Below, one piece after another: positions 61,948 through 64,000 of a stretch of DNA of 64,000 nt. Numbering within the stretch: the first letter of the stretch is position 1; each line of letters begins with the position of its first letter. Made by a program: the position numbers and the translations under genes. The stretch is from NORP259 sp041398705 (lineage in GTDB: Bacteria; Planctomycetota; UBA1135; GCA-002686595): assembly GCA_041398705.1 (NCBI GenBank), contig JAWKUI010000005.1, positions 1 through 64,000 of the forward strand, read 5' to 3'. The notes under the pieces are model-generated. The model worked only from the letters and a program-made list of their open reading frames with translations, had not been told where the DNA came from and made no database searches.

Positions 61948-63077
61948 TGTCCGGCCACTTCCCGGTACACGGCCAAGGTGGATTCGACCATTCGATCCGG
62001 GGCGAAGTGCGCGCGCACCCGCTGCGCCCCGGCGGCGCCCATGGCGGCGCGCCGCTCCGCATCGGCGCTGAGTTCGAGCCACGCGTCGGCCAAGGCGCGT
62101 GTGTCGTCCGGCGGCACGAGCCGACCGGTTTCGCCGTCGACCACCACCTCGGGGATCGCGGAAACGGCGGTGGAGAGCACCGGCAGGCGGGCGGCCATCG
62201 CTTCGAGGAATACGAGCCCCAATCCCTCCCAGCGGCTCGGCATGACAAAGCCATCGGCCGCCGCCAGCAACGCCGGCACATCGCGGCGGATGCCCGTGAG
62301 CACCGCGCTGCCATCCGCGAGCAGACCACGTTCTTGCGCCCACCCAGTGACCCGCGCACGGCCATCGCCGAAGGGATCATCGCCGACGATCCACAGGCGC
62401 AGGCGTCCGGGGCCCTGCCAACGGTCGCGCGCCTGGGCGAGGGCCTCAAGCAGCACGTCGTGGGCTTTCTGCGGCGCGAGCCGAGCCACGCAGATCCAGA
62501 CCACGTCGCCGGGTTCGGCCCCGAGTTCGCGGCGCAGGGCCGCGCGGGTTTCGGGATCCTGGGCGCAGGCGGCTTCGATCGGCGCGGGATCGACCCCGTA
62601 GTGGATTGTCACCATGCCCTTTCCCGACAGGCGTCCCACCTCGCGCATGTAGCGCGCCACGTGGTCCGACAGCACGATGGTGCGCACCGGCAGGCGCCCG
62701 ATCAGGCCGTGCAACCGCGCGAACCAACCGCGTTGCAGCGCGCGTTCATCGTTGTGTTTTCCGCTGATCAGCCGCTTGCGCCGCCCCCAGAGCAGGGCTG
62801 CCGCCGCGCCGACAAAGTCCGCGCGCAAGAGGTGCGTGTGAATCACGTCGGCCTGGCGCATGTGGGCGCGCAGGCGCAGCAGCGCGGCGGGCCCCGATCC
62901 CACGAGCGTGACCCCCCGGGCTCCCGCGGCGAGGAAGTCCGGCTTCAAGGTCGCTTGACCGATCAAACCGATCACGCGCACCTCGTGGCCGCGCGCCACC
63001 TGGCCACGGACCTGGCTCAGGATGTGCATCTCCGCCCCTCCCACGTCGAGGGTGCTGATCACGTGCAGGATCTTCAC
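61944..63077 (-). CDS. Glycosyltransferase family 4
   Basis: A 377-residue GT-B enzyme starting MKILHVISTLDVGGAEMHIL, the classic GT4 opening. It has HTHLLRADFVGAAAAL, VARLAPQKAHDVLLEALAQA and SRWEGLGLVFLEAMAARLPV with E-x7-E. It overlaps truD and the upstream transferase by 4 bases each. Specificity unknown. Confidence 0.93.
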   Translation of the reverse strand: MKILHVISTLDVGGAEMHILSQVRGQVARGHEVRVIGLIGQATLKPDFLAAGARGVTLVGSGPAALLRLRAHMRQADVIHTHLLRADFVGAAAALLWGRRKRLISGKHNDERALQRGWFARLHGLIGRLPVRTIVLSDHVARYMREVGRLSGKGMVTIHYGVDPAPIEAACAQDPETRAALRRELGAEPGDVVWICVARLAPQKAHDVLLEALAQARDRWQGPGRLRLWIVGDDPFGDGRARVTGWAQERGLLADGSAVLTGIRRDVPALLAAADGFVMPSRWEGLGLVFLEAMAARLPVLSTAVSAIPEVVVDGETGRLVPPDDTRALADAWLELSADAERRAAMGAAGAQRVRAHFAPDRMVESTLAVYREVAGQ

Positions 63078-64000
63078 AGGACCTCAGCGTACACATCCAG
63101 GGTGCCCTGGACCATGGCCGTCAGGCTGTGGTGTCGCTGCATCTCCGCGCTTGCGCGCGCCCCCAGGGCGGCCCGGCCGGCTTCGTCCAGGGCCAGCAGG
63201 CGTTCGATCGTGCGCTGCACCGCCGGCGCATCGATCGCGTCTGCCAGGAAGCCGGTTTCGCCGTCGAGCACGGCGGCCCGCGCCCCGTCCACCGGGGTGG
63301 CCAGCACGGGTTTGCCCGCGGCCATGGCTTCGAGCACGACGTAGGGCATGCCCTCCCAGCGCGAGGGCAGCAGCAGGGCCGTGACCGAGGCGAGGATCGC
63401 CGGCACATCGTTGCGGGCGCCGGTGAAGCACACGCGCTCGCGGACACCGCGCTCGCGGGCCAATTGCTCGTACGGCGCGGTGTCGCCGGGGCCGACGAGG
63501 AGCAGTTGCACATCGCGGCGCGCGAGTCCGGCGAGGGCTTCGATCGCGAGGTCCTGGCCCTTGGCCGCGTAGATCAGGCCCACCACGGCGAGGGTCGGTC
63601 GAGACGGATCGAACCCGAACTCGGCCAGGTCGAGCGGCTGGGCCGTTTGGAAGGGCGCGGGGTCGATGCCGTTGGGCACCACGCGCACGAGGGCCGGGTC
63701 GAGCACCCCGGATGTGCGCAGGGTTTCGCCTTCGTCACCGCTCACGGCGATGATGCGATCGGTGTGGCGCGCGAGGCGCTGTTCCACCCAGCGGAAGAGG
63801 GCGCGCTTGCGGGGGGAGAACAGCGAGGAGAACAGGAACGCCATCGTGTGCGGCGTGTGGATGCGCTTCCCGATGCCTTCGGCCAGGCTCGCGCGGCGCG
63901 CCAGGGCACCCGCCTTCGAGCTGTGGCTGTGCACGATGTCGGGGCGGTACTCACGCAGGATGCCACGCAGCACCCGGTAGTGTTTCCAGTCGGTGCCCGG
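63074..64000 (-). CDS. Glycosyltransferase family 4 (N-terminus beyond window)
   Basis: The frame is open to base 64000, giving 308 residues of an enzyme that usually has about 370. Visible motifs are HSHSSKAGALARRASLA, VVGLIYAAKGQDLAIEALAG and SRWEGMPYVVLEAMAAGKPV with E-x7-E. It starts outside the window, so its start codon cannot be placed; the GTG at 63973 is internal. It is the most upstream visible gene of the long operon running to 53009. Confidence 0.9.
   Translation of the reverse strand, partial: PGTDWKHYRVLRGILREYRPDIVHSHSSKAGALARRASLAEGIGKRIHTPHTMAFLFSSLFSPRKRALFRWVEQRLARHTDRIIAVSGDEGETLRTSGVLDPALVRVVPNGIDPAPFQTAQPLDLAEFGFDPSRPTLAVVGLIYAAKGQDLAIEALAGLARRDVQLLLVGPGDTAPYEQLARERGVRERVCFTGARNDVPAILASVTALLLPSRWEGMPYVVLEAMAAGKPVLATPVDGARAAVLDGETGFLADAIDAPAVQRTIERLLALDEAGRAALGARASAEMQRHHSLTAMVQGTLDVYAEVL

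Noticed and set aside
1..64000. CRISPR arrays, rRNA and transposases
   Set aside because: No regularly spaced repeats, no rRNA segments and no transposase motifs were seen.

Overview
The window is 64 kb of high-GC bacterial DNA, densely packed on both strands. No rRNA, CRISPR array or transposase was seen. The protein mix suggests Planctomycetota, perhaps the deep lineage around Saltatorellus, Engelhardtia and Rohdeia. It includes secreted proteins sharing a C-terminal domain, FG-GAP lipoproteins, TPR plus peptidase-MA proteins, S41 peptidases with EF-hand-like loops, and a carbamoyltransferase/SGNH cluster. This placement is inference from gene families, not from a marker gene.

Layout. 1-2545 (minus): accB, accC and a truncated lipoprotein, then moaC. 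2847-5336 (plus): S41 peptidase, sharing a strong hairpin with the convergent block 5439-12067 (minus: TPR/peptidase-MA, tmk, holB, Minf_1886-like, AI-2E permease). 12199-13736 (plus): amidase lipoprotein and MORN-like lipoprotein. 13753-17101 (minus): GDP-mannose dehydratase, uppP, and alanine dehydrogenase with a TTG start. 17238-17314: tRNA-Val(GAC).

17.5-23 kb looks different. GC is visibly lower and spacing looser. It holds an ankyrin protein, an ankyrin-like fragment, three paralogous ~100-residue membrane proteins, a dienelactone-hydrolase-like enzyme and a lipoprotein. I read it as an accessory block beside the tRNA.

23-42.7 kb returns to the host style. It carries a large secreted beta-helix protein, an HtrA-like protease, and a tight run of SxtJ-like protein, carbamoyltransferase, SGNH hydrolase with a DUF5989-like tail and a small membrane protein. 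These are followed by a polysaccharide deacetylase and acetyltransferase pair, a fused histidine-degradation enzyme (FTCD), an FG-GAP lipoprotein, a secreted protein with the shared C-terminal domain, and a HEAT-like protein.

42.7-64 kb is mainly a surface-glycan locus. It has nine GT4 glycosyltransferases, a sugar epimerase, a B12/radical-SAM protein, a predicted alpha/alpha-toroid protein, and a plus-strand island (49.1-53 kb) of sodium symporter, small partner, nucleotidyltransferase and galactokinase-like kinase. Many genes overlap by four bases (ATGA/TTGA), so long polycistronic mRNAs are likely. truD and a DUF5658-like gene sit inside the glycosyltransferase run. With uppP, gmd, the deacetylase and the acetyltransferase elsewhere in the window, the region appears devoted to making and modifying an envelope polysaccharide.
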